Origin: an uncultured Bacteroidales bacterium | GTDB lineage: Bacteria > Bacteroidota > Bacteroidia > Bacteroidales > UBA932 | DNA: 64,000 nucleotides | Reading direction: 5' to 3' | Assembly: GCA_945948555.1 (NCBI GenBank) | Contig: CAMFBM010000005.1 | Span: forward strand, 26,011 to 90,010 | Shown here: one piece after another, positions 1 to 7,712 of the stretch | Position numbering within the stretch: position 1 is the first letter of the stretch | Layout of the letters: the number at the start of each line of letters is the position of its first letter | Position numbers and translations under genes: made by a program | The notes under the pieces: model-generated | The model's input: only the letters and a program-made list of their open reading frames with translations | Told to the model about the DNA's origin: nothing | Databases searched by the model: none

Positions 1-1
1 A

Positions 2-253
2 GCCCGCGAGGAGGGTTTCGTTGAGATTGCAGCCCTTTTCGAGGAGGTCGGCAAGATTGAGAAAATGCACGAGGAGCGCTACCGCAAACTTCTTGCGAAC
101 GTCGAGGGCGGACTTGTCTTCTCAAAGGACAATGATGTCATCTGGGAGTGCGGAAACTGCGGCCACATCGTGATCGGAAAGAAAGCTCCGGAGATGTGCC
201 CTGTCTGCAAACATCCTCAGTCCTACTTCAGGGTTCACCCTCAGAACTATTGA
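2..253 (+). CDS. Rubrerythrin, C-terminal part (cut by window start)
   Basis: The reading frame is open from the window edge to the stop at 253. The visible 83 residues hold the end of a ferritin-like helix (EIAALFEEVGKIEKMHEERY, with the E and H residues expected of the di-iron site) followed by a rubredoxin-like domain with two Cys pairs, CGNC and CPVC. This order is typical of rubrerythrin, a cytoplasmic peroxidase that uses a di-iron centre and a rubredoxin-type iron to remove hydrogen peroxide in anaerobes. The N-terminal part lies outside the window, so the start and total length are unknown. The family call is secure; the physiological electron donor cannot be read here. Confidence 0.93.
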   Translation, partial: AREEGFVEIAALFEEVGKIEKMHEERYRKLLANVEGGLVFSKDNDVIWECGNCGHIVIGKKAPEMCPVCKHPQSYFRVHPQNY

Positions 254-281
254 TTCTGAAGGCCAATCCTTGAATTTTTTT

Positions 282-1673
282 ATGAAAAGGTTCGTGTTTT
301 TTGTGCTGGCGGTGATTTTTGCCGCCAGTTCTTTTGCTGCCAGTTCTTTTGCCGCCAAAAGGGACACGCTCAGGATTCTGTCGATTGGAAACAGTTTCTC
401 GGAAGATGCCGTGGAGCAGAACCTTGCCGATCTGGCAAGGGCAGACGGAAGGTGCGCCATCATCGGAAACCTCTATATCGGGGGGTGTCCGCTTTCACGT
501 CATTGGGAGAATATGAAACAGGACAAGCCTGCCTATCGTTACCGCACCATCGATTCTGACGGGGTGATGACCACTTTCAAGAATTTCAGGATTTCAGATG
601 CGGTCAAGTCGATGCACTGGGACGTGGTTTCCCTCCAGCAGTCCAGTCCGCTGTCAGGGAAGATAGAAAGCTATGAACCTTATATGCAGGAACTTGTGTC
701 CTGGCTCAGGGCTAATCTGCCTTCGGATACAAAACTGATGTTCCACCAGACCTGGGCGTATTCTGCAAATGGGGTCAGGAAGGAATTTGCAAATTACGGC
801 TGTGACCAGAGGGCTATGTATGACTCCATTATGGTCGCCACAAAGACAATCTGCGAAAGATACGGCCTTGATGTGATTCCTGCGGGTACGGCCATCCAGA
901 ACGGCCGCGCGACATCCATCAGGGACAATTTCTGCCGTGACGGCTATCATCTCAGCCATTCCTGCGGGCGTTACACTGCTGCCTGCACGTGGTACGAGAA
1001 ACTTTTCTCACGTCCGGTCAGGGGAAATCTCTACCGTGCCGACATCCAGCCTGATTACGACACCTCCACAAAGGGAATCCGCTCGGTTTACCCCCAGGAT
1101 GCAGGAGTGGTCTGCGGTCCTGACCAGTGGGGTGCCATTGCCGCCTGGGCCTGGGGACTGAGCCGTGCTCTGGACTATCTGTGCACTGACAAGGATGTGG
1201 ATGCCTCAAGGGTCGCCCTGATAGGACATTCCCGTCTTGCCAAAACAGCCCTCTGGGCCGGAGCGGTTGATTCCCGCTTTGCAATGGTGATTGCAAACGA
1301 GTCCGGATGTGGAGGAGCAGCAATCTCACGCAGGTCCTACGGAGAGACTGTCGGCATAATCAACCGCTCTTTCCCTCACTGGTTCTGTGACAATTTCAAG
1401 AAATACTCTGAAAATGAATCCGCCCTCCCGGTTGACCAGCACGAACTCCTTGCCCTGATTGCCCCGAGGCCTCTCTGCATCGGAAGTGCCAGGGAAGACC
1501 GCTGGTCCGACCCTCAAGGGGAGAGGCTTGGAATGGAGGCTGCCCTAAAGGTCTATGACCTGTACGGCAAGAGCGCATCCTCCAGAGTCGCCTACCACAT
1601 CCGTGACGGCCGTCACGAGATTTATCCGAAGGATTGGGAGGCATATCTGCGCTTCGCCGGGCGTTTCCTATGA
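282..1673 (+). CDS. Chimeric secreted esterase: SGNH (DUF4886) + C-terminal half of CE15
   Basis: A 463-residue secreted protein. I chose ATG 282 over an upstream in-frame TTG at 270 because it gives a clean signal peptide (KRF, hydrophobic stretch, then a duplicated AASSF block). Residues 30-249 look like DUF4886, an SGNH-hydrolase relative: GNSFS holds the likely Ser38 and DGYH the likely Asp220/His223. From residue 250 the sequence switches to the C-terminal half of a glucuronoyl esterase (CE15): WGAIAAWAWGLSRALDYL, GHSRLAK with nucleophile Ser317, NESGCGG with Glu340, and the late His445 in GRHEIYP. CE15 catalytic domains normally run about 370 residues; only about 210 are here, so the first half of that fold is missing. 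The frame is intact. It may be a deletion fusion of two neighbouring carbohydrate-esterase genes. Whether either half works is unknown. Confidence 0.82.
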   Translation: MKRFVFFVLAVIFAASSFAASSFAAKRDTLRILSIGNSFSEDAVEQNLADLARADGRCAIIGNLYIGGCPLSRHWENMKQDKPAYRYRTIDSDGVMTTFKNFRISDAVKSMHWDVVSLQQSSPLSGKIESYEPYMQELVSWLRANLPSDTKLMFHQTWAYSANGVRKEFANYGCDQRAMYDSIMVATKTICERYGLDVIPAGTAIQNGRATSIRDNFCRDGYHLSHSCGRYTAACTWYEKLFSRPVRGNLYRADIQPDYDTSTKGIRSVYPQDAGVVCGPDQWGAIAAWAWGLSRALDYLCTDKDVDASRVALIGHSRLAKTALWAGAVDSRFAMVIANESGCGGAAISRRSYGETVGIINRSFPHWFCDNFKKYSENESALPVDQHELLALIAPRPLCIGSAREDRWSDPQGERLGMEAALKVYDLYGKSASSRVAYHIRDGRHEIYPKDWEAYLRFAGRFL

Positions 1674-1694
1674 TTCGGAATAATATATATATAT

Positions 1695-2318
1695 ATGACA
1701 TACAGGAACATAATATTCGACATAGACGGAACCCTGATAGACACCGAAAGAACAGGAGTCCTTTCATTGATTCAGACCGTGCGCGAGTTGCTCGGCAGGG
1801 ATATGCCATACGACGAGGCCTACTCGTATTTCGGAATACCTAGCGCTAAGGTAGCTCCTTTGATGGGATATCCCGGTGCAGAGCAGTTTGCGGAAGTCTG
1901 GGAAGAGCATTTTGTTGAACTGATGCACCTGATGAAGGCTTTCCCGGGTGTGGAGGAGATGTTGCAGAGGCTGTCCGCGGCAGGATGCAGGATTGGATGC
2001 GTGACCTCGCGCAACCGTTACGAATTTGAGAAGGACGTGGAACTGAAGCCGCTTCTGAAGTATTTCGAGGTCGAGATCTGTGCCGAGGATACCCTCCTGC
2101 ATAAGCCTGACCCTGAACCTGCCCTTGAGTTTCTTCGCAGGACTGGTGCGGAGGCCGCAGACACAATCTTCATAGGTGACACCCTCCACGACTGCCAATG
2201 TGCCCACGGAGCAGGCATCCATTTCCTGCTTGCCGACTGGCGTTCACGGGGGATGCAGGGCATACCTGCTGAGTACCGTGCGGAAAACGCCGTGGAGATG
2301 CTCAAGGCAATTCTTTGA
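1695..2318 (+). CDS. HAD-superfamily hydrolase, phosphoglycolate phosphatase-like
   Basis: A 207-residue cytoplasmic HAD phosphatase. Motif I is DIDGTLID (nucleophile Asp9, acid/base Asp11), motif II is the TSR segment after GCRIGCV, motif III is the Lys in HKPDPEPA, and motif IV is GDTLHD. The helical cap between motifs I and II is the small C1 type seen in Gph, PpaX and beta-phosphoglucomutase relatives. Substrates of this group (phosphoglycolate, pyrophosphate, sugar phosphates) cannot be separated from sequence alone. It starts 21 bp after the esterase stop in a run of alternating TA and may be co-transcribed with it. Length and motifs are complete. Confidence 0.9.
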   Translation: MTYRNIIFDIDGTLIDTERTGVLSLIQTVRELLGRDMPYDEAYSYFGIPSAKVAPLMGYPGAEQFAEVWEEHFVELMHLMKAFPGVEEMLQRLSAAGCRIGCVTSRNRYEFEKDVELKPLLKYFEVEICAEDTLLHKPDPEPALEFLRRTGAEAADTIFIGDTLHDCQCAHGAGIHFLLADWRSRGMQGIPAEYRAENAVEMLKAIL

Positions 2319-2363
2319 TTTTCTTTTTTGCGGAGAGTGGATTATTTCATATTTTTGCAAAAT

Positions 2364-2759
2364 ATGAACGAACTTAACTCCTTGCTGGAGGCCATTTCCG
2401 GATTCCTTTGGGGATGGCCGATGATTATTCTTTTGTTGGGGACACATCTGTACCTCACCGTGAGGCTGCGATTCCCGCAGCGACAAAAACAAAGAACCCT
2501 GTCCGTCAGGCTCTTGTCTCAAGTACAGGCACATTCTGGGACACTGTCGTAATCTGCTGTGGTGAATCTGTACAGGGGTCTCTTCCTTGTCACCGTCTAT
2601 CTCGGCACTGTCGTCAGTCTGGATCTCGTCTGGAATCTTGCCGACATTTTCAATGCCCTGATGGCAATACCGAACCTCATCTCGCTCGTCCTGCTGAGCG
2701 GAGTCATAGTCAGGGAAACGCGCAAGTATCTTTGGGACGGTGATCCGGACAGGGACTGA
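2364..2759 (+). pseudogene. Remnant of Na+/alanine (AGCS family) symporter
   Basis: Three blocks of one transporter survive in order. From 2364 an N-terminal block reads MNELNSLLEAISGFLWGWP then LLLGTHLYLTVRLRFPQ, typical of the start of alanine/glycine:cation symporters. Around 2518-2556, in another reading frame, a short GTFWDTVVIC block matches the late-middle signature of the same family. From about 2565, back in the first frame, comes the C-terminal end (LFLVTVYLGTVVSLDLVWN, then ALMAIPNLISLVLLSGVIV), ending at 2759. Intact members have roughly 450-480 residues; only about 120 remain, so most of the transmembrane core is gone and the pieces are frameshifted. It cannot encode a working carrier. 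Gene finders would probably report two small hypothetical proteins here. Confidence 0.85.
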
Positions 2760-2764
2760 AAGCC

Positions 2765-5263
2765 TCAGTTCGCTCTTTCAAGAAAGAACATTGCCTGAAG
2801 AATCTTTTTGCGAAGCAGGGGATGGAGGTCGGGATTGTCGTCAAGATATTTCCGGACTTCATTGAGGGCGGCTTCGGAGCGGTGACCTGCAAGAAGCTGC
2901 ATACACCAGTTCCCCGGGAAGAAAATGTCTCCCGTTCGCTGGATTTCAGGAAGCAGGTCAAGTGCCGGACGGATGTATTTCACAGATTCCTCATCTCTCA
3001 GAGGGTGGTTGAGGTAGTAGAGGACGGAAAGGACCCAGGGCTCAATTCTGCGGTTGTCCGCTTCGGAGAGGGATTCGAAAAGGGCATCCCGGCCGTCTTT
3101 TCCGCAGGTTGTGCCGTCTTTCCTGCAAATCCTGCCATCCTTTGTGCGGACTGCCCTGGAGATGAAGTCGAACTGCCTGATTCGGTCGGGGTCGGCCAGC
3201 CTGTTTCTCTGGATGGCAATCAGAGAGTCTGCCTTCTGCGGCAGGCGGACGGCCAGTTCGTAGGCAAGGGTCATAAAATCGGTTTCCGAAAGCCTCTCAT
3301 CCTGACCTTTTTCCCACATTTCAAGGAAACGTTCTGTGCCCTGCTCAGTGGAGCCGTTCTTCATCAGGAGCCGGAGGATTTGCGTGCGTACTGACGCAAG
3401 CGGGTGTCTGTCAGCCATTTCCCAAAGGGATGCCTCCCGGTTTGCGGAATAGTCAATATTTCGTTGATTGACGGAATATTCACTGTTGCCGCAAAGGTAC
3501 CTGAGCATTGGCTCGGCAAGATACGAAATCATCGACGATGCGGCAAGCTGGTCAGTCTCAGTCCGGAGCGATTCAATGAGGAAGTCCATCCATTTCCCGT
3601 TCCCGATGTTTCCGGCGCAGAAATTCTCATAGAGATTCATCAGAGCCGCCTGCCTGGACAGTGCTTCGGTCTCAGTAGGGAAATATGCCATCAGGCTGTC
3701 AATCTGCTCATTGTCCAGTTCAATAAACCCATATTTTCTGCTGTCGAGGCCATCCCTGAATAAGGTTGCCCTGAAGTGCGGCCACATCTCCGAATCAACC
3801 CATTCCCTGCTGAAAGAACGCAAATCCGCATCGGTCTGAGCGGAGAGGATTTCAATCAGGTCATCCCAGGTGGCATTGCCGTAGAGGTACTTCCTGACAT
3901 ATTTCCGGATACCCTCCCGGAAGGCATCCTCTCCCATAATTTCAACCATCCTGCGCATCATCACCGGGGCCTTGTTGTAGATTATGCTGTTGTAGATCAG
4001 CCCGGCGTTGCATATATTGTCCAGTTCCTGCCTGATGCTTGTACGACCCTGTGTCCGGTCCTGTGCGATAGCCGCGGCCTTGTAGGTCTTGAGAAAGTTG
4101 AGCTCGTGGTTCAGGTCAGGGTAGAGAGGGGCGGTGATCAGGGCTGCAAAGTAATTTGCAAAAACCTCTTTTGTCCAGACATCATTGAACCATTCCATTG
4201 TGACCGCATCCCCGAACCACATATGGCTGGTTTCGTGGGCAATCAACTCTGTCTGCCTGAGCCTTTCGTCCGGTGTCGGATTAGCGGATAGGAACAGTCT
4301 CGTGTCATTGTAGAAAGTCGCTCCGGCGTGCTCCATGCCGCCGAACTGAAAGCCGGGAAGCACCACGAAATCGTACTTCTCAAAGGGATATGGAATCCCC
4401 GTGAAGTCCTCCTGCCATTTGATTGCAAACTCCACCTGATGGGCGATGTCCGGAAGCTGGGCTATTTTCGCGGAATCGCTTTCGCGGTGGTACGCACCGA
4501 TTCCCTGCTCCGGAAAATATTGATACTCAAATTCCCCCGCTGCAAATGCGAACAGATAGGTCGGCAGCGGCCTTGTCGGCTTGAATCTCAGGATTTTTCT
4601 GCCGCCTGTGACATTCCTTTCGGACTCTCCCTCCAGTTTCCTTACCGGCTGACCGTCGCTGACTGCCTTCAGGTGTTCTTCCTTCAAAACATTGTTGCTG
4701 ACAGCCTTTAGGTGTTCCTCCTCCAAAACATTGTTGCTGACAGCCTTCCAATGCTCCGGAACTTCCAGCTCAAGAGTGAAAGACGCCTTGAGGTCCGGCT
4801 GGTCAAAGCAGGGGAAGACAGTCCTCGCTCGGTCCGGCACAAAAAGCGTGTAGAGATAGTCCTCCCTCCTGTTGAGCGACTGTCTTCCTGCAGTGAACTC
4901 AATTTCTACCCGGTTCAGACCCTTTTTGAGAAACCTTTCGGGAATGACCAGATGCTCATTCTTCGAAACAACCGGGCATTTCTTTCCGTTTGCCCAGACC
5001 GAATGGATTTTCCGTGCATCCTCCCTGAAATCCAGAATCAGGTCCGCCCTCCTTGCCAATGTGCACTGCACAGTCTCCTGCCCCTCCACATCCAGCGCCA
5101 TATCTTGAGGAATGTCAAATCTCAGGTCATACTGCAAATCGCTGATATTCTGCTTTCTTTCGATTGCCAGTGAAAGGGGGACTCCGTTTTCGACCTCCTG
5201 CCCGGTACAGGATGAAAACAAAACGGCAATCAATGAGACTATCGAAACAATTGTTTTTTTCAT
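2765..5263 (-). CDS. M1-family zinc aminopeptidase, lipoprotein
   Basis: An 832-residue predicted lipoprotein; the signal ends in a lipobox (LFSSC). The gluzincin site is intact: HETSH at 343-347 and Glu366 in WTKEVFANYF, matching HExxH-x18-E. The substrate-anchoring GxMEN motif appears as GGMEHAGA (308-315), with His where Asn is usual. M1 enzymes trim N-terminal residues from peptides; this one is likely anchored in the outer membrane or periplasm. Two low-complexity insertions stand out: a 13-residue unit (HLKAVSNNVLxEE) repeated about 2.5 times near 4650-4750, and a KDG-rich stretch near 3090-3150. Only 5 bp separate its end from the symporter remnant on the other strand. A TACCTTCG box lies just upstream of the ATG. 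Confidence 0.93.
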   Translation of the reverse strand: MKKTIVSIVSLIAVLFSSCTGQEVENGVPLSLAIERKQNISDLQYDLRFDIPQDMALDVEGQETVQCTLARRADLILDFREDARKIHSVWANGKKCPVVSKNEHLVIPERFLKKGLNRVEIEFTAGRQSLNRREDYLYTLFVPDRARTVFPCFDQPDLKASFTLELEVPEHWKAVSNNVLEEEHLKAVSNNVLKEEHLKAVSDGQPVRKLEGESERNVTGGRKILRFKPTRPLPTYLFAFAAGEFEYQYFPEQGIGAYHRESDSAKIAQLPDIAHQVEFAIKWQEDFTGIPYPFEKYDFVVLPGFQFGGMEHAGATFYNDTRLFLSANPTPDERLRQTELIAHETSHMWFGDAVTMEWFNDVWTKEVFANYFAALITAPLYPDLNHELNFLKTYKAAAIAQDRTQGRTSIRQELDNICNAGLIYNSIIYNKAPVMMRRMVEIMGEDAFREGIRKYVRKYLYGNATWDDLIEILSAQTDADLRSFSREWVDSEMWPHFRATLFRDGLDSRKYGFIELDNEQIDSLMAYFPTETEALSRQAALMNLYENFCAGNIGNGKWMDFLIESLRTETDQLAASSMISYLAEPMLRYLCGNSEYSVNQRNIDYSANREASLWEMADRHPLASVRTQILRLLMKNGSTEQGTERFLEMWEKGQDERLSETDFMTLAYELAVRLPQKADSLIAIQRNRLADPDRIRQFDFISRAVRTKDGRICRKDGTTCGKDGRDALFESLSEADNRRIEPWVLSVLYYLNHPLRDEESVKYIRPALDLLPEIQRTGDIFFPGNWCMQLLAGHRSEAALNEVRKYLDDNPDLHPLLRKKILQAMFFLERAN
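4655..4755 (-). repeat. 39-bp in-frame tandem repeat inside M1 peptidase gene
   Basis: The unit encodes HLKAVSNNVLxEE and is present about 2.5 times, the first unit running on from the native EHWKAVSNNVLEEE segment. The length is a multiple of three, so the frame is kept. The copies are nearly identical, which suggests recent duplication. Confidence 0.85.
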
Positions 5264-5387
5264 TTCAAATCCAAAAAATCTTCGCGAAGGTACAAAAAAT
5301 ATCTTTCGTTACATTCTCAGGACTCGCCAGACCGGGAACCTCGTTTCACAAGCCAGTATTAGGAGTATATCAACATCTAATATCTTG

Positions 5388-5540
5388 AACCCGAAAAGGA
5401 CAAAGATCAGTGGATGGCATTCCAGAGGGCTCCAGGGCATACCGTTGTGCTTTGTCCCCGCCGAATGCCGGGACAAAGCGCAGGACACCCCTCTACAGTG
5501 CACTCTGTGGCAGGGTAGTGCGCTTTGTCCTTTTCGGGTT
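5388..5540. repeat. 153-bp MITE-like element with perfect 18-bp inverted termini
   Basis: The ends AACCCGAAAAGGACAAAG (5388-5405) and CTTTGTCCTTTTCGGGTT (5523-5540) are exact reverse complements. A central hairpin (CTTTGTCCC...GGGACAAAG, about 5452-5482) lies at the midpoint, with a possible side stem (ACAG...CTGT) in the right half. The design is terminal stem, side lobe, central hairpin, side lobe, terminal stem. There is no coding potential, and no clear target-site duplication. Confidence 0.85.
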
Positions 5541-5663
5541 GCGTGGCCAGATTAGAGATATGGCTCAGTAACATTTCAAGATAAGTCCTTTCCAGCTGCA
5601 GCTCTCCGTCCTTTCCGGCTGCAGTTTGTCGTCAAGGCCGAGAATGACGGGGAAACCAATCTG

Positions 5664-5747
5664 GGAATGATGAGGAAGCCGGGAATGACGGTGGGGTCAA
5701 AGCCAGGAATAATGAGGAAGCCGGGAATTATGGAGAGGTCAAACCCG
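5664..5747. repeat. Two 42-bp tandem units of REP-like 'gggaat' sequence
   Basis: The units start at GGAATGATGAGGAAGCCGGG (5664) and GGAATAATGAGGAAGCCGGG (5706). They carry the 'gccgggaat' core that recurs in other gaps of the window (46405-46452, 37515-37530). Confidence 0.75.
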
Positions 5748-5817
5748 GGGATTTCTGCAGAAAACAGCGAGACTGGCACACCTCAGGATATACCCTGATG
5801 CCTATCCATGTCCTAGC

Positions 5818-5909
5818 CACAACTGGTAGAAACTCATACTGAGATACCTGCCATTGGCCCGGTCACAACTGAAAGAAACTCATACCGTGATGCTCACCAT
5901 TGTTCCTTT
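5818..5909. repeat. Two 46-bp tandem units, CACAACTG...
   Basis: Units begin at 5818 and 5864 (CACAACTG then AGAAACTCATAC). A third partial unit at 5910 (GCAACTGACATC) runs into the flank shared with the cloverleaf element copy near 46.7 kb. Confidence 0.75.
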
Positions 5910-5978
5910 CGCAACTGACATCAGCCCACACCCTGACATCCCAATCTAAAAATCATCTGGAACACAAAGAAAACACTT

Positions 5979-6128
5979 CCCGTGAAATTCATTCGCCACG
6001 GCCAAAGGCAACAGGAGGCCGTCTATGGCCATCTTGCGTGCCGAGTGAGGAAAAATTGCCTCATTCGGCACACCGAATGCCACTACAAAGGCTTCTAGGC
6101 ACGATACCCGTGCCGAATGAATTTCACG
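5979..6128. repeat. Cloverleaf/MITE-like element, copy 1
   Basis: The termini CCGTGAAATTCATTCG (left) and the complementary CGAATGAATTTCACG (right, ending 6128) form the outer stem. A central hairpin (GCCGAGTGAGG...CCTCATTCGGC, 6040-6069) sits at the midpoint with smaller lobes on each side. The reverse complement of 46521-46673 matches it along its whole length, by eye about three quarters identical. The homology continues roughly 70 bp beyond the left terminus (5909-5978), including the shared string AATCTAAAAATCATCTG. Confidence 0.88.
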
Positions 6129-6388
6129 ATTGTGAGCAATCAGTCAAATCGTTCTGAGGACGTTTGACAGCGAGCAGCCGACGGCAGTAAATTTTTTTTC
6201 AGTGAGCAGGACCCCTGCCTGGAGGCCACTCTGACGGGGAGGACGGACCTGCGTGCTGCAATAGTGCATCGCATAGTGCGGAATTGTGTGATTTTTGACT
6301 GCAAAATTGCAACTATGATGCATTATGAGTAAATTTACGACGTTTTTGCCCGAAGGGGTATAGGAATATTTTGAAAAAACCACATTAT

Positions 6389-7504
6389 ATGACAAACTAC
6401 AAAACAGATTCAAGAATTGTACTGACCCTTGATGCGGGAGGTACCAATATGGTGTTCGGCGCGATGCGCGGCGGAGAGTTCATCGTTGATCCTATTACTC
6501 TGCCGTCCAATGCCAACAATCTGGACCTGTGCCTTGAGACTATGGTCGTCGGGTTCGAGTCCGTCATCAACAAACTTTCTGAGAAGCCCTCTGCCATCAG
6601 CTTTGCTTTCCCTGGGCCGGCTGACTATCCGAACGGCATAATTGGGGGATATCTTCCGAATTTCCCGTCTTTCCGTGACGGAGTTGCTCTCGGACCATTC
6701 CTCAGGAACAAATTCGGAATACCTGTCTTCATCAACAATGACGGTGACCTTTTTGCCTACGGGGAGGCTCTTGGAGGGGCACTTCCGGAAATCAATGCAA
6801 GACTGAAGGAGGCGGGAAGTGCAAAGACCTACAGGAATATGGTCGGCTACACTTTCGGAACCGGCTTTGGAATCGGTATTGTAATCGGCGGGGAACTGAA
6901 CAGGGGAGACAACTCCTGTGTGGAGACCTTCTGCCTGCCGAACTGCAAGTATCCTGGAGTCATCGTTGAGGAAAGTGTTGCAGTGAGGGCGGTGAAGAGA
7001 GTTTATGGCGAACTGTCCGGCAATCCAGGACACAGTTTCGAGCCTAAGGACATCTACGAGATTGCCGAAGGTACAAGGGAGGGCAATCCGGAGGCTGCCA
7101 AAGGGGCATTTGCCCAGCTTGGTGAGATTGCAGGTGATGCAATGGCCACGGCGGTTACCCTGATTGACGGTCTGATTGTCATTGGAGGCGGAATCACTGC
7201 GGCACGCAAGTACATTATGCCGTCGCTGCTTGCATCCCTCCGCTCGAAAATCCACACTCTTGGCGGAGAGGAACTCAACAGGGTGCAGATGAAGGTATAT
7301 GACCTGGATGACGAACAGGAGTTTGCTCAGTTCGCAAAGGGCGAGGCTCGCAGCCTGAAGGTCTATGGCTCAGAGGAATATGTAAACTATGACCCTCAGA
7401 AGCGCATCGGAGTGACGATTTCAAAGATGGGAGCAAGCAAGGCTATTTCCGTCGGAGCCTACACCTTTGCTCTTAACGAACTCGATAGGGAAATTGACAA
7501 ATAG
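6389..7504 (+). CDS. ROK-family sugar kinase
   Basis: A ROK (repressor/ORF/kinase) protein of 371 residues when started at ATG 6389; an in-frame TTG at 6371 would add six residues. The N-terminal phosphate-binding loop reads LDAGGTNMVFG, the catalytic region has NNDGDLFAYGEALGG, and a GFGIGIVIGGELNRG segment follows. ROK kinases phosphorylate glucose, fructose, N-acetylmannosamine or related sugars in the cytoplasm. The usual zinc motif (CxCGxxGCxE) is replaced by FCLPNCKYPGVIVEES, which keeps only two Cys. It has no HTH domain, so it is a kinase and not a regulator. The sugar cannot be named from sequence. It stands alone between a repeat-rich gap and a convergent peptidase gene. Confidence 0.88.
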   Translation: MTNYKTDSRIVLTLDAGGTNMVFGAMRGGEFIVDPITLPSNANNLDLCLETMVVGFESVINKLSEKPSAISFAFPGPADYPNGIIGGYLPNFPSFRDGVALGPFLRNKFGIPVFINNDGDLFAYGEALGGALPEINARLKEAGSAKTYRNMVGYTFGTGFGIGIVIGGELNRGDNSCVETFCLPNCKYPGVIVEESVAVRAVKRVYGELSGNPGHSFEPKDIYEIAEGTREGNPEAAKGAFAQLGEIAGDAMATAVTLIDGLIVIGGGITAARKYIMPSLLASLRSKIHTLGGEELNRVQMKVYDLDDEQEFAQFAKGEARSLKVYGSEEYVNYDPQKRIGVTISKMGASKAISVGAYTFALNELDREIDK

Positions 7505-7506
7505 CC

Positions 7507-7569
7507 ACTGTTCTGTCATCTCAACTGATCATAGTAAACTGTTCTGTCATCTTGACTGATCGTAAACAA
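7507..7569. repeat. Two 31-bp tandem units after the ROK gene
   Basis: ACTGTTCTGTCATCT occurs at 7507 and again at 7538, each followed by an ACTGATC segment. It is a short direct duplication in the 3' region with no coding meaning. Confidence 0.7.
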
Positions 7570-7676
7570 TAGTGAGGTTGGTGTAAAGTGTTGATAATCA
7601 ACAGATATTCTGACTACATCCTCCGGATTTTGTTAGGCGTGACAAATTTTTTGATACAGTCTTCCGAGATTATAAC

Positions 7677-7712
7677 AAGGCGGTGAGTGCCAAGCGCAGA
7701 AATCACCGCCTT
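7677..7712. terminator. Hairpin between convergent ROK kinase and S46 peptidase
   Basis: AAGGCGGTGA (7677-7686) pairs with TCACCGCCTT (7703-7712). The right arm overlaps the stop codon of the minus-strand peptidase (7711-7713). It could terminate both convergent transcripts, although the U-tract is poor on either side. Confidence 0.6.

Larger units (their letters stand above)
5264..6388. other. 1.1 kb non-coding, repeat-rich gap
   Basis: I see no convincing gene on either strand. The stretch holds, in order: the M1-peptidase promoter region, a 153-bp inverted-repeat element (5388-5540), two 42-bp tandem units rich in 'gggaat' (5664-5747), two 46-bp tandem units beginning CACAACTG (5818-5909), and a cloverleaf element (5979-6128) whose inverted relative lies at 46521-46673. 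The short ORF at 5576-5779 on the minus strand only translates the repeats into IPGF/IIPG strings. Confidence 0.8.

Noticed and set aside
2822..3394. 190-residue plus-strand ORF opposite the M1 peptidase
   Set aside because: It is a shadow of the peptidase frame; it lacks a start region and any family features.
5576..5779. 67-residue minus-strand ORF with IPGF/IIPG repeats
   Set aside because: It is a translation of the 42-bp REP-like tandem units, not a gene.
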